NCBI RefSeq assembly: GCF_900103845.1
Contig: NZ_FNIJ01000023.1
Coordinates: forward strand, 27,430-91,429
DNA from: Pseudomonas jinjuensis
Lineage (GTDB): Bacteria; Pseudomonadota; Gammaproteobacteria; Pseudomonadales; Pseudomonadaceae
Reading direction: 5' to 3'
Length of the DNA: 64,000 nt
Below are positions 31,278 to 41,030 of the stretch, one piece after another; position 1 is the stretch's first letter; every line of letters begins with the position of its first letter. The position numbers and the translations under genes are program-made. The notes under the pieces were generated by a model. The model had not been told where the DNA came from, ran no database searches, and saw only the letters and a program-made list of their open reading frames with translations.

Positions 31278-33287
31278 TTACCTTTTCAGCAGCGCCCGGA
31301 TATCCGCCAGCGCGGAGTTACCCTTGGCCACCTTGACCTCCTGCGGCGCGTCTTCCTGGCCTTCCCAGACCAGGTCCTCGGGCGGCAGTTCGTCGAGGAA
31401 GCGGCTGGGCGAACAATCGATGATCTCGCCGTACTGCTTGCGCTTGGCGGCGAAGGTCATGGCCAGGTTCTTCTTCGCCCGGGTGATGCCCACGTAGGCC
31501 AGGCGGCGCTCCTCCTCGATGGTGTCGGCCTCGATGCTGGATCGGTGCGGGAGGATTTCTTCTTCCACACCGAGGATGAACACGTAGGGGAATTCCAGGC
31601 CCTTGGACGCGTGCAAGGTCATCATCTGCACGCCCTCGGCGCCTTCTTCCTCTTCCTGCTGGCGTTCCAGCATGTCGCGCAGGACCAGCTTGGCGATGGC
31701 CTGCTCGATGGTCATGTCACCTTCCTCGTCGCGCTCGAGGGTGTTCTTCAGCGCGTCGATGAGGAACCAGACGTTGCCCATGCGGAAGTCGGCGACCTTG
31801 TCGCTGGAGGCGTTCTGCCGCAGCCAGTTCTCGTAGTCGATATCCATCACCATGCTGCGCAGCGCGCCGATCGGGTCGTTGCCGGCGCACTGCTCGCGGA
31901 CCTTGTCGATGAAGCGCTTGAAGCGTTGCAGGCGCTCGACGTAGCGGGCGTCCAGATGCTCGGACAGGCCCATCTCGTCGATTGCGTCGTACATCGAGCA
32001 CTTGCGCTCGGTGGCGTAGTTGCCGAGCTTTTCCAGGGTGGTCGAGCCGATTTCCCGGCGCGGCACGTTGATCACGCGGAGGAAGGCGTTGTCGTCGTCC
32101 GGGTTCACCAGCAGGCGGAAATAGGACATCAGGTCCTTCACTTCCTGGCGGCCGAAGAAGCTGGTGCCGCCGGACAGCCGGTAGGGAATCTGGTGGTGCT
32201 GCAGCTTCAGCTCGATCAGCTTGGCCTGGTAGTTGCCGCGATAGAGGATGGCGAACTCGCTGTAGGGCCGCTGCGTCTTCAGGTGGATGGTGAGGATTTC
32301 CATCGCCACGCGCTCGGCCTCGGCTTCCTCGTTGCGGCAGCGGATCACGCGGATCGGGTCGCCTTCGCCCATCTCGCTCCACAGCTGCTTCTCGAACACG
32401 TGGGGGTTGTTGGCGATGAGGATGTTGGCGCACTTGAGGATGCGGCTGGTGGAGCGGTAGTTCTGCTCCAGCATCACCACCTTCAGCGAGGGGAAGTCTT
32501 CCTTCAGCTGCATCAGGTTTTCCGGCCGCGCGCCGCGCCAGGCGTAGATCGACTGGTCGTCGTCGCCGACCACGGTGAACTGCGCGCGCTGCTGCACCAG
32601 CATCTTCACCAGCAGGTACTGGCTGGCGTTGGTGTCCTGGTATTCGTCGACCAGCATGTAGCGCACACGATTGCGCCATTTTTCCAGAATTTCGGGGTTT
32701 TCCTGGAAGAGTTTCACCGGCTGCAGGATCAGGTCGTCGAAGTCCACCGCGTTGTACGCCTTGAGCGTGCGCTGGTAGTGCAGGTAGACCATCGCCGCGG
32801 TCTGTTCCTTGGGGTTGCGCGCCTTCTCCAGGGCTTCCTCGGGCAGGACCAGGTCGTTCTTCCAGGCGCCGATCAGGTTCTTGATCTCGTCGACGCCGTC
32901 ATCGCCCGAATACTCCTTCTGCATGATGTCGGTCATCAGCGCCTTCACGTCGGTCTCGTCGAAGATCGAGAAGCCCGGCTTGTAGCCGAGCGCCGCGTGT
33001 TCCCTGCGGATGATGTTCAGGCCCAGGTTGTGGAAGGTCGAGACCGTCAGTCCCTTGCCCTCGCCGGGGCGCAGCAGGGTGCCGACGCGCTCCTTCATCT
33101 CGCGGGCGGCCTTGTTGGTGAAGGTCACGGCGACGATGTACTGGGCGCGGATGCCGCACTGCTGGACCAGGTAGGCGATCTTGCGGGTGATCACGCTGGT
33201 CTTGCCGGAACCGGCGCCGGCCAGCACCAGCAGGGGGCCGCCGACGAAGTTCACGGCCTCTTGCTGCCGGGGATTGAGTCGGGACAT
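31278..33287 (-). CDS. rep: ATP-dependent DNA helicase Rep
   Basis: Rep is a 3'-5' superfamily 1 helicase that clears proteins ahead of the replication fork. The 669-residue product has the Walker A motif LAGAGSGKT near residue 25, motif II in YMLVDEYQDTNASQY, motif III VVGDDDQSIYAWRGA and motif VI YVGITRAKKNLA. I start it at ATG 33287 (MSRLNPRQQEAVNF), which gives the known family N-terminus; a longer in-frame reading is not conserved. No strong RBS is visible. Confidence 0.95.
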   Translation of the reverse strand: MSRLNPRQQEAVNFVGGPLLVLAGAGSGKTSVITRKIAYLVQQCGIRAQYIVAVTFTNKAAREMKERVGTLLRPGEGKGLTVSTFHNLGLNIIRREHAALGYKPGFSIFDETDVKALMTDIMQKEYSGDDGVDEIKNLIGAWKNDLVLPEEALEKARNPKEQTAAMVYLHYQRTLKAYNAVDFDDLILQPVKLFQENPEILEKWRNRVRYMLVDEYQDTNASQYLLVKMLVQQRAQFTVVGDDDQSIYAWRGARPENLMQLKEDFPSLKVVMLEQNYRSTSRILKCANILIANNPHVFEKQLWSEMGEGDPIRVIRCRNEEAEAERVAMEILTIHLKTQRPYSEFAILYRGNYQAKLIELKLQHHQIPYRLSGGTSFFGRQEVKDLMSYFRLLVNPDDDNAFLRVINVPRREIGSTTLEKLGNYATERKCSMYDAIDEMGLSEHLDARYVERLQRFKRFIDKVREQCAGNDPIGALRSMVMDIDYENWLRQNASSDKVADFRMGNVWFLIDALKNTLERDEEGDMTIEQAIAKLVLRDMLERQQEEEEGAEGVQMMTLHASKGLEFPYVFILGVEEEILPHRSSIEADTIEEERRLAYVGITRAKKNLAMTFAAKRKQYGEIIDCSPSRFLDELPPEDLVWEGQEDAPQEVKVAKGNSALADIRALLKR

Positions 33288-33528
33288 AGAGAAGAGAAAT
33301 CCGAGGGCGAAGCGGGCGCGTATTCTAGCAGGGCACCCGGGCGGTGGTGACGCCGTTCGGGAAGACCGTCTATTTGCGAGGCGATCGCAATTCCCTGTTT
33401 CGGATGAATCTCTGGTTGTATTAGGCTGTAGCCGCACTATTTGAAGAAAACTCTCAAGAGTTTCAGCGAATCCTCTCCATTTGCGGAGAGGGAGCAGAAC
33501 CGGGACGCCTGCTCTGACGTCTCTTTTG

Positions 33529-35223
33529 ATGAATTTCGGGGGTCGCTTGGCTGCGTCGGTGGAACCAGCGCGCCTGCTCCTGCTGGCGGATACGCCGCAG
33601 TGGGCCGCAATGCTGCGCGAGCATCTCGCCGCGCTGGGAGCCGGCTATACGCTGGTCACCGCATCTTCCTGGCAGGCCGCCTGCCAGTCCGCCGACACCT
33701 TGCCCATCGCCCTGGTCCTCGCCACTCCGGCGCTGGCGCCGTCCATCCGGGAATGTCCGCTGCCGCTGGTGCTGCTGCTCGACGAGGAGCCGGCGGAACC
33801 GCCCCATGGCATCGCCGACTGGCTGGTAGCCGGACGCCTCGACGCCGATGTGCTGCGCCGCTGCCTGCGCTACCTGCGCGAGCGCTTCAGCCTGCAGGAC
33901 AGCCTGCAGCGCCTGGCCGAGCAGGACCCGCTGACCGGCATCGCCAACCGCCAGGGCTTCCACACCCTGCTCGCCGCGCGCCTCGCTCAGGACGCCGGAC
34001 AGCACCTGGCCCTCGGCCATCTGGACCTGGACAACTTCCGCCACGTCAACGACGCCCTTGGCCACCAGGCCGGCGATCGCCTGATCCTGCAGGTAGTGGC
34101 GCGCCTGCAGGCGCAACTGGAAGGCGGCGACCAGCTGGCGCGCCTGGGCAGCGACGAGTTCGCCCTGCTGCTGGATACCCGCGGCGATGCGCGGCGGGCC
34201 CGGCGCGTCGCCGAGCGCATCGTCGAGGCTCTGGGCGAGCCGTACTGGGTCGAAGGCGAGAGCCTGCTGCTAGGCTGCAGCCTGGGCATCGCCCATGCCG
34301 ACGGCGGCGACGGGGTCGATACCCTGCTGTGGCACGCCCACATCGCCATGCAGCAGGCCAAGTCGCGCCAGGGCTGCACCTTCCACCTGTTCGATCCGCG
34401 CCTCAACCGTGGCGCACGCAGCCTGGCCGACCTGGAAAGCGAGTTGCGCCGCGCGCTGCGCCGCGAGCAGCTGGAGCTGCACTACCAGCCGCGCCTGGAT
34501 TTGCGCGAAGGCCGCGTCGTCGGCCTGGAGGCGCTGGTGCGCTGGCGTCATCCGCAGCGCGGCCTGCTGCTGCCGGACGACTTCGTGCCGCTGGCCGAGG
34601 AAAGCGGGCTGATCGTGCCGCTCGGCTACTGGGTGATCGACCGCGCCCTGCGCGACATGCAATCGCTGCACGAGCACGGCCTGCCGCCGCTGCGCATGGC
34701 GATCAACCTGTCGTTCCGCCAGTTCCAGGACAGCCAGCTGCTGCCGACCCTGGAGCGCCTGATCGCCGAGCGCGGCATCGATGCCCGCTGGCTGGAATTC
34801 GAGCTGACCGAGACCGCCGTGATGCGCCGCAGCGAGCAGGTGCAGCGGACCATGCTGGCGCTGGGCCGGCTCGGCGTGCGTTTCTCGCTGGACGACTTCG
34901 GCACCGGCTATTCCTCCTTCGTCCACCTGAGCAGCCTGCCGATCACCCAGCTGAAGATCGACCGCAGCTTCGTCGGCGGCATGCAGGAGCGCGCGGAGAA
35001 TCGCCAACTGGTGCGGGCGATGATCAACCTGGCGCACAACCTCGACCTGGAAGTGGTCGCCGAAGGGGTGGAAAGCCCCGAGCAGCAGGCAGTCCTGCGG
35101 CAGTTCGGCTGCGACCAGGTGCAGGGCTACCTGATCAGCCAGCCGCTGCCGGTGCCGGAGCTGGTGCGCTTCCTGGCCTTCGACCTGCTTCCGCTCAGGC
35201 TGCGGGATCCGGCCGGCAACTGA
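33529..35223 (+). CDS. proE: c-di-GMP phosphodiesterase with degenerate receiver and GGDEF domains, ProE-like
   Basis: This 564-residue protein has an N-terminal receiver-like region (about 1-125) without a clear phospho-acceptor, a GGDEF domain with altered motif GSDEF (RLGSDEFALLL), and a complete EAL domain (GLEALVRWRHP, NLSFRQF, ELTETAVM, DDFGTGYSS, KIDRSF, AEGVES). It should therefore degrade c-di-GMP, and the GGDEF part is likely regulatory. The P. aeruginosa gene at this position encodes a phosphodiesterase affecting exopolysaccharide. The start is uncertain: ATG 33529 is used, but an in-frame TTG at 33481 is possible. Its 3' end overlaps the convergent MATE gene by 29 bases. Confidence 0.88.
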   Translation: MNFGGRLAASVEPARLLLLADTPQWAAMLREHLAALGAGYTLVTASSWQAACQSADTLPIALVLATPALAPSIRECPLPLVLLLDEEPAEPPHGIADWLVAGRLDADVLRRCLRYLRERFSLQDSLQRLAEQDPLTGIANRQGFHTLLAARLAQDAGQHLALGHLDLDNFRHVNDALGHQAGDRLILQVVARLQAQLEGGDQLARLGSDEFALLLDTRGDARRARRVAERIVEALGEPYWVEGESLLLGCSLGIAHADGGDGVDTLLWHAHIAMQQAKSRQGCTFHLFDPRLNRGARSLADLESELRRALRREQLELHYQPRLDLREGRVVGLEALVRWRHPQRGLLLPDDFVPLAEESGLIVPLGYWVIDRALRDMQSLHEHGLPPLRMAINLSFRQFQDSQLLPTLERLIAERGIDARWLEFELTETAVMRRSEQVQRTMLALGRLGVRFSLDDFGTGYSSFVHLSSLPITQLKIDRSFVGGMQERAENRQLVRAMINLAHNLDLEVVAEGVESPEQQAVLRQFGCDQVQGYLISQPLPVPELVRFLAFDLLPLRLRDPAGN

Positions 35224-36589
35224 AGGCCGGCGGCGCCTCGTCGAGCAGGCGCGCGGTCTTCCGCTCGAACGCCAGGCACAGGCCGAACGCGGCGCAGGCC
35301 AGCCCGGCGGCCAGTCCCCACCACACGCCATGGGCGCCCCAGCCGAACGGGAAGGCCAGCAGCCAGGCCGCCGGCACGCCGGCCAGCCAGTAGCCGGCGA
35401 GGCCGACGAGGAAGGTGGTGCGCGCATCCTTGAGGCCGCGGATGGCGCCCATGGCGATGGTCTGGGTGCCGTCGAACAGCTCGAACCAGGCGGCGATCGC
35501 CAGCAGGCCGATGGCCAGCTGCACCACTGCCTGGTTGGCCGGGTCGGCGCGGTCGAGGAACAGCCCGACCACCCACTCCGGCAGCAGCCAGAACAGCGCG
35601 GCGAAGGCGAACATGCAGGTCGCGCCGAAGCCGATGCCGACCCGCCCGGCGCGGCGCGCCCCGGACAGCCGGCCGGCGCCGAAATGCTGGCCGATGCGGA
35701 AGGTGGTCGCGTAGGAAATCCCCACCGGCACCATGAAGGCGACGTACACCGCCTGGATGGCGATCTGATGCGCCGCCAGCGCGACGCTGCCGATGGCGCC
35801 CATGCACAGCGCGGCGACGGTGAACATGCCGCCTTCCACCGCGTAGGTGCCGCCGATCGGCAGGCCGAGGCGCAGGGTTTCGCCGATGGTGCGCAGGTCC
35901 GGCCGCGACAGGCCGGCCAGCAGCGGGTAGCCGGCATAGGCCGGATGCCGGCGGATATACAGCGCCAGCAGCAGAGGCATGACGTTCATGACGATGGCGG
36001 TGACCAGGCCGATGCCGGCCAGCCCCAGCCGTGGCAGGCCGAACCAGCCTTCGATGAAGGCCAGGTTGAGCAGCAGGTTGGCCAGCGCGCCGACGATGCT
36101 GATCGCCATCACCGGGCCGGCCCGTTCGATGGCGCTGGTGAAGCCGCGCAGCACCATGAAGGCCATGTAGCCGGGCAGGGCGAAGACGATGCTGTGCAGG
36201 AAGCTCATGGTGCCGTGCACCGTCTGCGGTGCCTGGCCGAAGAGCAGCAGGAGCTTTTCGAGATTCCACAGCAGCAGGCCGGCGAGCAGCGCCAGGCCGG
36301 CGCCGACCCACAGTCCGGAACGGGTCACCCGGGCCACGCCCTGGCTGTCGCCGGCGCCATGACGGATCGCCACCAGGTTGCCCACCGCCGCCACCACGCC
36401 GACGCAGAACATCGAGACGAAGGAATAGCTGGTCGCGCCCAGCCCGCCGCTGGCCAGCGCCTCGGTGCCGAGCCGGCCCATCATCAGGGTGTCGGTGAAG
36501 ATCATCGCCACGTAGGCCAGCTGGGCGGCGATCAGCGGCCCGGCGAGGCGCAGGATGGCGGCCAGTTCGCTGCGGTATGAGTGATTCAT
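35195..36589 (-). CDS. MATE family multidrug efflux pump, NorM-like
   Basis: The 464-residue membrane protein has about twelve hydrophobic segments and the MATE features LIAAQLAYVAMIFTDTLMMG at the N-terminus and the repeat GGTYAVEGGMFTVAALCMG starting the second half. MATE pumps export cationic drugs and dyes in exchange for Na+ or H+. I start at ATG 36589 (MNHSYRSELAAILRLAGP), the family-like N-terminus. The 3' end overlaps proE tail to tail. Confidence 0.9.
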   Translation of the reverse strand: MNHSYRSELAAILRLAGPLIAAQLAYVAMIFTDTLMMGRLGTEALASGGLGATSYSFVSMFCVGVVAAVGNLVAIRHGAGDSQGVARVTRSGLWVGAGLALLAGLLLWNLEKLLLLFGQAPQTVHGTMSFLHSIVFALPGYMAFMVLRGFTSAIERAGPVMAISIVGALANLLLNLAFIEGWFGLPRLGLAGIGLVTAIVMNVMPLLLALYIRRHPAYAGYPLLAGLSRPDLRTIGETLRLGLPIGGTYAVEGGMFTVAALCMGAIGSVALAAHQIAIQAVYVAFMVPVGISYATTFRIGQHFGAGRLSGARRAGRVGIGFGATCMFAFAALFWLLPEWVVGLFLDRADPANQAVVQLAIGLLAIAAWFELFDGTQTIAMGAIRGLKDARTTFLVGLAGYWLAGVPAAWLLAFPFGWGAHGVWWGLAAGLACAAFGLCLAFERKTARLLDEAPPAFSCRPDPAA

Positions 36590-36728
36590 GGAATTCGTGC
36601 ATCTGTCCGGGCGGCGCTGGATGCGTCGCGAAGCCCATTTTCCGAGCCCTGCACTGCCGGGCACAAAGGGAAAAAAGCGATGCCAGCCATGAGTTAGACT
36701 CATCCTGTCATTCGTCGAGCAGAATCCC

Positions 36729-37649
36729 ATGTCCCGCCAGCTTCCTCCGCTTTATGCCCTGCGCGCCTTCGAAGCCGCCGCTCGGCATGCCTCCTTCACC
36801 CGCGCCGCCGAGGAACTGGCGATCACCCAGAGCGCGGTGAGCCGGCATATCCGCACCTTGGAAGAGCACTTCGACTGCCGCCTGTTCCAGCGCCGCGGCC
36901 GCCAGCTGGAGCTGAGCGAAGCGGCGCGCCTGCTGCTGCCCGGCCTGCGCGACGGCTTCGATGCGCTGGAGCGGGCCTGCTCGGCGTTGCGCGCGGAGGA
37001 AGGCGTGCTGCGCCTGAAGGCGCCCTCGACCCTGACCATGCGCTGGCTGCTGGCGCGGCTGAGCGCCTTCCGCCTGCAGGGCAGCGACAACGAGGTGCAG
37101 CTGACCAGCGCCTGGATGGACGTGGACAAGGTCGACTTCGCCCATGAGCCGTTCGACTGCGCGGTGCTGCTCGGCGGCGGGCATTTCCCCGACGACTGGG
37201 AAAGCACCCTGCTGTTCCGCGAATGGCTGATCCCGGTCGGCTCGCCGAAGCTGCTCGATGCCGGACCCTGGGATGCCGAGCGGTTGGCGCGGGCGGAGCT
37301 GCTGCATCCGACTCCGGACCGCCGCGACTGGCGGCGCTGGCTGCAGCGCATGGGGCTGGGCGAGCAGGTCTCGCTGAAGGGCGGGCAGGTGTTCGACACC
37401 CTGGAGCTGGGCATAGTCGCGGCGGCGCGGGGCTATGGCCTGTCCATCGGCGACCTGGTGATGGTCGCCGAGGACGCCGAACAGGGCCGCCTGGCGCTGC
37501 CCTGGCCGAGCGCGGTGGCCAGCGGCGACAGCTACTACCTGGTCTGGCCGAAGGCGCGACGCAACCAGGAACGCCTGCGCCGGCTGCGCAACTTCCTGCT
37601 GGCGGAGGTGCAGGCGATGAGGTTGCCGCCGGTGGAATTGCTGGAGTGA
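36729..37649 (+). CDS. LysR family regulator, GcvA-like
   Basis: The 306-residue regulator has the LysR helix-turn-helix (YALRAFEAAARHASFTRAAE, then ITQSAVSRHIRTLE) and a GcvA-type effector domain. It is divergent from the MATE pump gene with a 139-base gap, so it may control that pump or itself. It also lies upstream of pchP, whose choline connection could be relevant. The effector is not evident. Confidence 0.88.
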   Translation: MSRQLPPLYALRAFEAAARHASFTRAAEELAITQSAVSRHIRTLEEHFDCRLFQRRGRQLELSEAARLLLPGLRDGFDALERACSALRAEEGVLRLKAPSTLTMRWLLARLSAFRLQGSDNEVQLTSAWMDVDKVDFAHEPFDCAVLLGGGHFPDDWESTLLFREWLIPVGSPKLLDAGPWDAERLARAELLHPTPDRRDWRRWLQRMGLGEQVSLKGGQVFDTLELGIVAAARGYGLSIGDLVMVAEDAEQGRLALPWPSAVASGDSYYLVWPKARRNQERLRRLRNFLLAEVQAMRLPPVELLE

Positions 37650-37701
37650 GTCTGTTCCTGGAAAAATGTTCGCGAGCAACGGCCATTTCCCGGATAACAC
37701 C

Positions 37702-37755
37702 TGTAGGAGCGGGCCATGCCCGCGACCAATGCATCGCGCGCCTGGAGCGCGATGC
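37702..37755. repeat. REP element with adjacent hairpin
   Basis: TGTAGGAGCGGGCCATGCCC begins a REP unit. It is followed by a perfect 9-pair hairpin, GCATCGCGC, loop GCCTGGA, GCGCGATGC (37731-37755). It sits between the LysR gene and pchP. Confidence 0.75.
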
Positions 37756-37942
37756 GTGCCCCAAACAGGATTGGCTATGGTCGTAATTGGCTAAGTCCTG
37801 GCGCAAGCGCGACGCTATCGGTCGCGATCATCGTCGAGTGGTCATGTCGCTTTGCTAGGGTCAATGGTGCATCACGCCAGGGAAGCGCAGGATCGCGGCT
37901 GTCGCACTTCCCCTCCTGCCTTGACCATCTCCGGGGGTACCG

Positions 37943-38995
37943 ATGAAGACCTTGCGCCACCTGACCGCCGCCCTGCTGCTGGGCAGCCTCGCCAGCACCG
38001 CCCTGGCCGCCACCGAGCTGAAGCACTGGCCGGAAGCCGCCGCCAGGCAACTCGACACGCTGATCGCGGCCAACGCCAACAAGGGCGCCTACGCCGTATT
38101 CGACATGGACAACACCAGCTACCGCTACGACCTGGAAGAGTCGCTGCTGCCGTTCCTGGAAATGAAGGGCGTGCTGACCCGCGACAAGCTCGATCCGTCG
38201 CTGCGGCTGATCCCGTTCAAGGACGTCGGCGGCCACAAGGAGAGCCTCAACAGCTACTACTACCGGCTCTGCGAGCTCGACGACCTGGTCTGCTATCCCT
38301 GGGTCGCCCAGGTGTTCTCCGGCTTCACCCTCAAGGAGCTGAAGGGCTACGTGGACGAGCTGATGGCCTATGGCAAGCCGATCCCCAGCGACTACTACGA
38401 GGGCGACGCGGTGAAGCCGGTGGAAATCCAGCCGCCGAAGATCTTCAGCGGCCAGCGCGAGCTGTTCAACAAGCTGATGGAGAACGGCATCGAGGTCTAT
38501 GTGATGACCGCCGCCCACGAGGAGCTGGTGCGCATGGTCGCCGCCGATCCGAAGTACGGCTACAACGTCAAGCCACAGAACGTCATCGGCGTCACCACCC
38601 TGCTGAAGAACCGCGCGACCGGCGAACTGACCACCAGCCGCAAGCAGATCGCCGAAGGCAAGTATGACCCGGCAGCCAACCTCGACCTGGAAGTCACCCC
38701 CTACCTGTGGACGCCGGCGACCTGGATGGCCGGCAAGCAGGCGGCGATCCTCACCTACATCGACCAGTGGAAGCGGCCCATCCTGGTCGGCGGCGACACG
38801 CCGAGCAGCGACGGCTACATGCTGTTCAACGGCACCGCCGACAACGGTCTGCGCGTGTGGGTGAATCGCAAGGCCAAGTACATGGACCAGCTCAACGGCA
38901 TGATGAAGCAGAACGCCGAGGCCCAGGCGAAGCTGGGCCAGCCGGTGACCGCGGACAAGAACTGGGTGATCGTGACGCCGGAGGAGATCCTCTGA
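37943..38995 (+). CDS. pchP: Phosphorylcholine phosphatase
   Basis: PchP is a periplasmic HAD-family phosphatase that releases choline from phosphorylcholine after phospholipase C action. The 350-residue protein has a signal peptide (MKTLRHLTAALLLGSLASTALA), the nucleophile motif AVFDMDNTSYRYDLEES, motif II near VYVMTAAHEE and motif III around ILVGGDTPSSDG. It has the P. aeruginosa length and context. The gene ends 24 bases before the convergent yifB. Confidence 0.94.
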   Translation: MKTLRHLTAALLLGSLASTALAATELKHWPEAAARQLDTLIAANANKGAYAVFDMDNTSYRYDLEESLLPFLEMKGVLTRDKLDPSLRLIPFKDVGGHKESLNSYYYRLCELDDLVCYPWVAQVFSGFTLKELKGYVDELMAYGKPIPSDYYEGDAVKPVEIQPPKIFSGQRELFNKLMENGIEVYVMTAAHEELVRMVAADPKYGYNVKPQNVIGVTTLLKNRATGELTTSRKQIAEGKYDPAANLDLEVTPYLWTPATWMAGKQAAILTYIDQWKRPILVGGDTPSSDGYMLFNGTADNGLRVWVNRKAKYMDQLNGMMKQNAEAQAKLGQPVTADKNWVIVTPEEIL

Positions 38996-39019
38996 CAGAC
39001 CTGTAGGGCGGATGAAGGA

Positions 39020-40510
39020 TCAGCTGGCGGCGGCGCGGTAATGCAGCGCTTCGGCCAGCTGCGCGCGGCTGATGCGTTCCACATCCTCCAGGTCGGCCAG
39101 GGTGCGGGCGACCTTGAGGATGCGGTGCAGGGCGCGCAGCGAGAGGTCCAGGCGCTCACCGGCGGATTCCAGCCAGGTCTGGTCCTCGCGGGTCAGTGCA
39201 CAATATTGGTGCATCGACTTCAGGTCGAGGAAGGCATTCGCACAGCCCTGGCGGCGCAACTGCCGTTCCCGGGCGGCGGCGACCTGGCGGGCCAGTTCGG
39301 CGGTGCTGATGGCGCCGCCGGTGGGCGTCAGGCTGGTGCTTTCGCGGCTGACGGTCAGGTGCAGGTCGATGCGATCCAGCAGCGGCCCGGAAAGCTTGGC
39401 GCGGTAGCGCTGGACCTGCTCCGGCGTGCAGCGGCAGCGCCCGCTGGGGTCGCCGAGGAAGCCGCAGGGGCAGGGATTCATCGCCGCCACCAGCTGGAAG
39501 CGCGCCGGGAAGCGCACCCGGCCGTTGGCGCGGGCGATGATGATCTCGCCGCTTTCCAGCGGTTCGCGTAAAACCTCCAGCACTTTCCGGTCGAATTCCG
39601 GCAGTTCGTCGAGGAACAGCACGCCTTCGTGGGCGAGGGTGATTTCCCCGGGTTGCGGCCGGCTGCCGCCACCCACCAGCGCGGCGGCGGAGGCGCTGTG
39701 GTGCGGCTGGCGGAAGGGTCGCTGCGGCCAGTGGGTCAGCGGCCCGCGCCCGGATACCGAGTGGATCGCCGCCACCTGCAGCGCCTCGTCCTCGTCCAGC
39801 GGCGGCAGCAGGCCGGGCAGGCGGCTGGCGAGCAGGGTCTTGCCGGTGCCCGGAGGTCCGCTCAGCAGCAGATTATGCGAACCCGCCGCGGCCACCAGCA
39901 GCGCGCGCTTGGCGGCTTCCTGGCCCTGCACGTCGGCGAGGTCGGGATAGGGCGGGGTCTCCCGCAGCAGGCCCCGGGCTTCGTAGGGCTGCAGCGGCGT
40001 CTGGCCGGCGAAGTGAGCGGCCAGTTCCAGCAGATGGCCGATGGCGAATACCCGCAGGCCGCTGGCGAGGCTGGCTTCCTCGGCATTTTCCCGCGGCACC
40101 ACCAGGGTGCGCCCGGCGGCGCGGGCGGCCAGCGCAGCAGGCAACACACCCTGCACCGGGCGCAGCGCGCCGGACAGCGCCAGTTCGCCGAGGCATTCGT
40201 ATTCCTGCAACTGCTCGCCGGGCACCTGGCCGCTGGCGGCGAGGATGCCGAGGGCGATGGCCAGGTCGAAGCGGCCGCCGTCCTTGGGCAGGTCGGCGGG
40301 GGCGAGGTTGAGCGTGATGCGCCGGGCGGGGAATTCGAAGCCGGAATTGAGGATCGCGCTGCGCACGCGGTCCTTGCTTTCCTTCACCGCGGTTTCCGGG
40401 AGGCCGACCAGGGTCAGCGACGGCAGGCCGTTGGCCAGGTGCGCCTCGACGGTGACGCTGGGTGCTTCGACGCCGACCTGGGCGCGGCTGTGGACGATGG
40501 CCAGGGACAT
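39020..40510 (-). CDS. yifB: YifB/ComM family Mg-chelatase-like AAA+ protein
   Basis: The 496-residue product has an N-terminal Lon-like domain, a Walker A motif LLLSGPPGTGKTLLAS, Walker B EGVLFLDELPEF and a cysteine-rich insert NPCPCGFLGDPSGRCRCTP. ComM homologues are hexameric helicases that extend branch migration of incoming DNA during natural transformation; a housekeeping recombination role is possible here. It lies 37 bases after ubiK on the same strand. Confidence 0.92.
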   Translation of the reverse strand: MSLAIVHSRAQVGVEAPSVTVEAHLANGLPSLTLVGLPETAVKESKDRVRSAILNSGFEFPARRITLNLAPADLPKDGGRFDLAIALGILAASGQVPGEQLQEYECLGELALSGALRPVQGVLPAALAARAAGRTLVVPRENAEEASLASGLRVFAIGHLLELAAHFAGQTPLQPYEARGLLRETPPYPDLADVQGQEAAKRALLVAAAGSHNLLLSGPPGTGKTLLASRLPGLLPPLDEDEALQVAAIHSVSGRGPLTHWPQRPFRQPHHSASAAALVGGGSRPQPGEITLAHEGVLFLDELPEFDRKVLEVLREPLESGEIIIARANGRVRFPARFQLVAAMNPCPCGFLGDPSGRCRCTPEQVQRYRAKLSGPLLDRIDLHLTVSRESTSLTPTGGAISTAELARQVAAARERQLRRQGCANAFLDLKSMHQYCALTREDQTWLESAGERLDLSLRALHRILKVARTLADLEDVERISRAQLAEALHYRAAAS

Positions 40511-40547
40511 GGATCACTCCTTGATCGCATGCCGCCCGCGGGTTGGC

Positions 40548-40808
40548 TTATTCGGCGGGCGGGGTGAGTTTGGCTTCCAGTTCGGCGACCTTGGCTTCCA
40601 GCGCCTCGAGGCGGGCGCGGGTGCGGGCGAGGACCACCATCTGGCTGTCGAATTCGTCGCGGCTCACCAGGTCGAGCTTGCTGAAGCCGCTCTGCAGCAG
40701 GACCTTGAACTGGGCCTCCAGCTCGGCCTTGGGCAGCGGGGATTCGCCGCTGAAGAGTTTGGCAGCCTGTTGGCTGATGGCATCGAGAAAGGCTTTGGGC
40801 GGCAGCAT
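40548..40808 (-). CDS. ubiK: Ubiquinone biosynthesis accessory factor UbiK
   Basis: This 86-residue YqiC/BMFP protein starts MLPPKAFLDAISQQAAKLF and has a C-terminal coiled coil of heptads (ARLEALEAKVAELEAKL) by which the family trimerises. UbiK assists ubiquinone synthesis with UbiJ and binds lipid. The ATG at 40808 is the family start; the same frame extends upstream without support. Divergent from glnK. Confidence 0.9.
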   Translation of the reverse strand: MLPPKAFLDAISQQAAKLFSGESPLPKAELEAQFKVLLQSGFSKLDLVSRDEFDSQMVVLARTRARLEALEAKVAELEAKLTPPAE

Positions 40809-40995
40809 GAGAGGGTTCCGGATGGGATCGGCCGGCAGTTTATCACGCGGCTGGCGGGGGCAAGGGGTCTTGCACAGTTCTTGAGCAGCGCCTTGCCGCG
40901 GCGTGCGCGCTTCTGGTGCGCCCGATGGCGACTCGCCACTGGCCGGAAGCCGTGGATTTGCGCCAAGTGTCTGATGGAATTGGCGTTTCAGTGAA

Positions 40996-41012
40996 TTGGC
41001 AAGCTTCCTGCT
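40996..41012 (+). promoter_or_regulatory. Candidate sigma-54 (RpoN) promoter of glnK-amtB
   Basis: TTGGCAAGCTTCCTGCT has GG and GC exactly ten bases apart and matches the -24/-12 consensus closely. It implies a leader of about 185 bases before glnK. Nitrogen control of glnK-amtB through NtrC and RpoN is well established; this site is assigned by eye. The 399-base gap 40809-41207 otherwise holds only the ubiK 5' region and the hairpin listed next. Confidence 0.5.
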
Positions 41013-41030
41013 TTGCACCTGGCATCGCGT

